Below, one piece after another: positions 63,697 through 64,000 of a stretch of DNA of 64,000 nucleotides. The translations under genes and the position numbers were made by a program. This DNA comes from Palauibacter sp965207805 (GTDB taxonomy: Bacteria > Gemmatimonadota > Gemmatimonadetes > Palauibacterales > Palauibacteraceae), in contig OZ242312.1 of the NCBI GenBank assembly GCA_965207805.1, forward strand, positions 3,596,001-3,660,000, read 5' to 3'. Position 1 is the stretch's first letter; each line of letters begins with the position of its first letter. Under the pieces are notes generated by a model. The model did not search any database and had not been told where the DNA came from. It was given only the letters and a program-made list of their open reading frames with translations.

Positions 63697-64000
63697 CTAC
63701 GCCCCAAAGTGCGCGGCCATGCGATCCGCCAGCGCCGCGATCATCTTCTCGCCGAGTTCGGGCGTCGCCCCCCGCGCGTCACCGAGGATGCCGTTCGGCG
63801 TCACGCTCGCGAACCCTTCGCTGAGTACGCGCCGGATGAGTTCCGGTTCCTCTTCGGGCGTCGTCAGGCGTCCGCACTCTGCCAGTTCCTCGCGGACGAT
63901 CCCGTCGTGCATGGCCATCATGATCGACGTCTCGGCGATGTCCGCGTGGCCGCCGACACGGCTCCCGAAGCCCGCCTCCGCCTCCGCAACCTCACGCCAG
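63697..64000 (-). CDS. Creatininase-family amidohydrolase, 5' end outside window
   Basis: Only the last 100 codons are present. They contain RVGGHADIAETSIMMAMHDG, a match to the HAGxxETS metal-site region of the creatinine amidohydrolase family, and PNGILGDARGATPELGEKMI near the end, also typical. It is in the same orientation as the amidohydrolase gene, 45 bp upstream of it. Confidence 0.8.
   Translation of the reverse strand, partial: WREVAEAEAGFGSRVGGHADIAETSIMMAMHDGIVREELAECGRLTTPEEEPELIRRVLSEGFASVTPNGILGDARGATPELGEKMIAALADRMAAHFGA

Noticed and set aside
1..64000. CRISPR arrays, tRNA and rRNA genes
   Set aside because: No regularly spaced short repeats and no recognisable tRNA or rRNA sequence were seen on either strand by eye.

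Overview
This is a very GC-rich bacterial window. No rRNA, tRNA or CRISPR array was seen. The ordinary flanks carry a secreted 6-bladed beta-propeller protein, a CRTAC1-type FG-GAP/ASPIC-UnbV lipoprotein, DinB proteins (one with a signal peptide), a TonB receptor, an exported amidohydrolase and a creatininase. That mix suggests a free-living or host-associated marine Gemmatimonadota-like bacterium. The taxonomic guess is inference from gene content only.

Layout. Positions 1-6.6 kb hold a lipoprotein, a 5'-truncated LRR metalloprotease, a beta-propeller lipoprotein or exported protein, a convergent XhoI/PaeR7I-type restriction-modification pair and an HU protein. From 6.85 to 54.13 kb the window is a stack of integrative elements. 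All of them use close relatives of one 386-residue tyrosine recombinase (Int1 6955-8115, Int2 split between 13420-14562 and 16834-16866, Int3 52868-54028). Element I carries Int1, a MobC-like protein, a relaxase and probably hicBA. Element II (13316-36202, 22.9 kb) sits inside a type ISP-like restriction-modification gene. The 5' part of that gene is at 10926-13322 and the next part at 36196-36562, and the reading frame is restored exactly if the element and one copy of a 7-bp direct repeat (CTACGCG) are removed. Element II carries BrnTA, a TonB receptor with a substrate-binding lipoprotein, PD-(D/E)XK nuclease genes, a MazF-type pair and a PglX-like methyltransferase with a PLD-SNF2 helicase. 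Its own integrase gene was hit by a 2.29-kb element with a different integrase, flanked by a 15-bp direct repeat. Element III (36553-54132, 17.6 kb) carries a 3187-residue surface protein, an LRR/leishmanolysin-like lipoprotein, two facing paralogous winged-helix-like genes and Int3. It ends inside a broken substrate-binding-protein gene. From 54.1 to 64 kb the window returns to chromosomal genes.

Two things look new. First, the element family has recognisable ends: at the integrase side a variable 7-bp core, 12 bp, GRATTCRCAT, 19 bp, TTACG; at the far side an arm-like GCAGATCGTGCAG, then TTAGACTTACGTGAT, GGCC, 13 bp and the core. Second, at least five copies of a 240-bp structured repeat (two nested hairpins and a conserved 3' tail) lie in the islands. 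Four of them are downstream of a gene or gene pair in the same orientation, like cassette ends. Their function is unknown.

How the genes work together: the islands are stacked defence and stability cargo (three restriction or methylation systems, a PD-(D/E)XK pair, three toxin-antitoxin pairs) plus large surface or secreted proteins, carried by mobilizable or integrative elements that repeatedly insert into each other and into defence genes.
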